Below are positions 63,846 through 64,000 of a stretch of DNA of 64,000 bases, in pieces (position 1 is the first letter of the stretch; every line of letters begins with the position of its first letter). The position numbers were made by a program, and so were the translations under genes. The DNA is from Saccharina japonica (lineage: Eukaryota > Sar > Phaeophyceae > Laminariales > Laminariaceae). The notes beneath the pieces were generated by a model, which had not been told where the DNA came from, did no database searches, and saw nothing but the letters and a program-made list of their open reading frames with translations. The stretch lies in assembly GCA_008828725.1 (NCBI GenBank), contig MEHQ01001944.1, forward strand, positions 1-64,000. Direction: 5' to 3'.

Positions 63846-64000
63846 GTACCTTAAGGGTCATTCGTAAATGAAAAAACAAAAAACCACGAAGAATCGTGAC
63901 CAACAACAAGCGTGCAATTGCCTGTCACGAATCGCGACATTTGTCGACGAATAGTGACATTGAAAATGTAGTGCATTTTTGTACTCTGAGGTTAGTATTA

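Noticed and set aside
63440-63540. GGGTT-type run considered as an interstitial telomere
   Set aside because: The unit is an irregular GGGTT/GGATT/GGCT mixture, lies within an intron and has no strand-end context.

Overview
The window holds most of one large gene on the + strand: an axonemal dynein heavy chain of the single-headed inner-arm type, closest by eye to animal DNAH1. Both ends of the gene lie outside the window. I traced 52 short coding exons (24 to 213 nt) from position 1 to 63845. Their phases chain without a break and total 7017 nt, exactly 2339 codons. Coding sequence is only about 11% of the window, and the 51 introns average about 1.1 kb. I see no other protein-coding gene on either strand. 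The long reading frames elsewhere are repeats or shadows.

Order along the protein: exons 1-5, end of the tail; exons 5-15, linker; exons 16-20, AAA1 with P-loop GPAGTGKT and Walker B CFDEFNR; exons 21-27, AAA2 with GPTGGGKS; exons 28-35, AAA3 with GPTGTGKT and DDLNMP; exons 36-42, AAA4 with GVGGSGRQS; exons 42-50, the coiled-coil stalk with the microtubule-binding head in the middle; exons 51-52, the start of AAA5. AAA5, AAA6 and the C-terminus must lie downstream, and the first part of the tail upstream.

An axonemal dynein means a eukaryote with motile flagella at some life stage. The many short exons, long repeat-rich introns, high GC at third codon positions and frequent poly-C/poly-G runs would suit a heterokont such as a brown alga. 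That assignment is inference, not proof.

The introns contain (a) at least a dozen copies of a dispersed repeat whose one end always runs into poly-C; (b) several families of short inverted-repeat elements that look like MITEs; (c) many mini- and microsatellites; and (d) the most striking feature, a recurrent pattern in which the edge of an exon plus adjacent intron is tandemly copied into the neighbouring intron. I find this at about 19 exon edges, with copies from nearly intact to badly decayed, often keeping the splice-site consensus. This looks like a general route by which introns of this genome grow and gain decoy splice sites.
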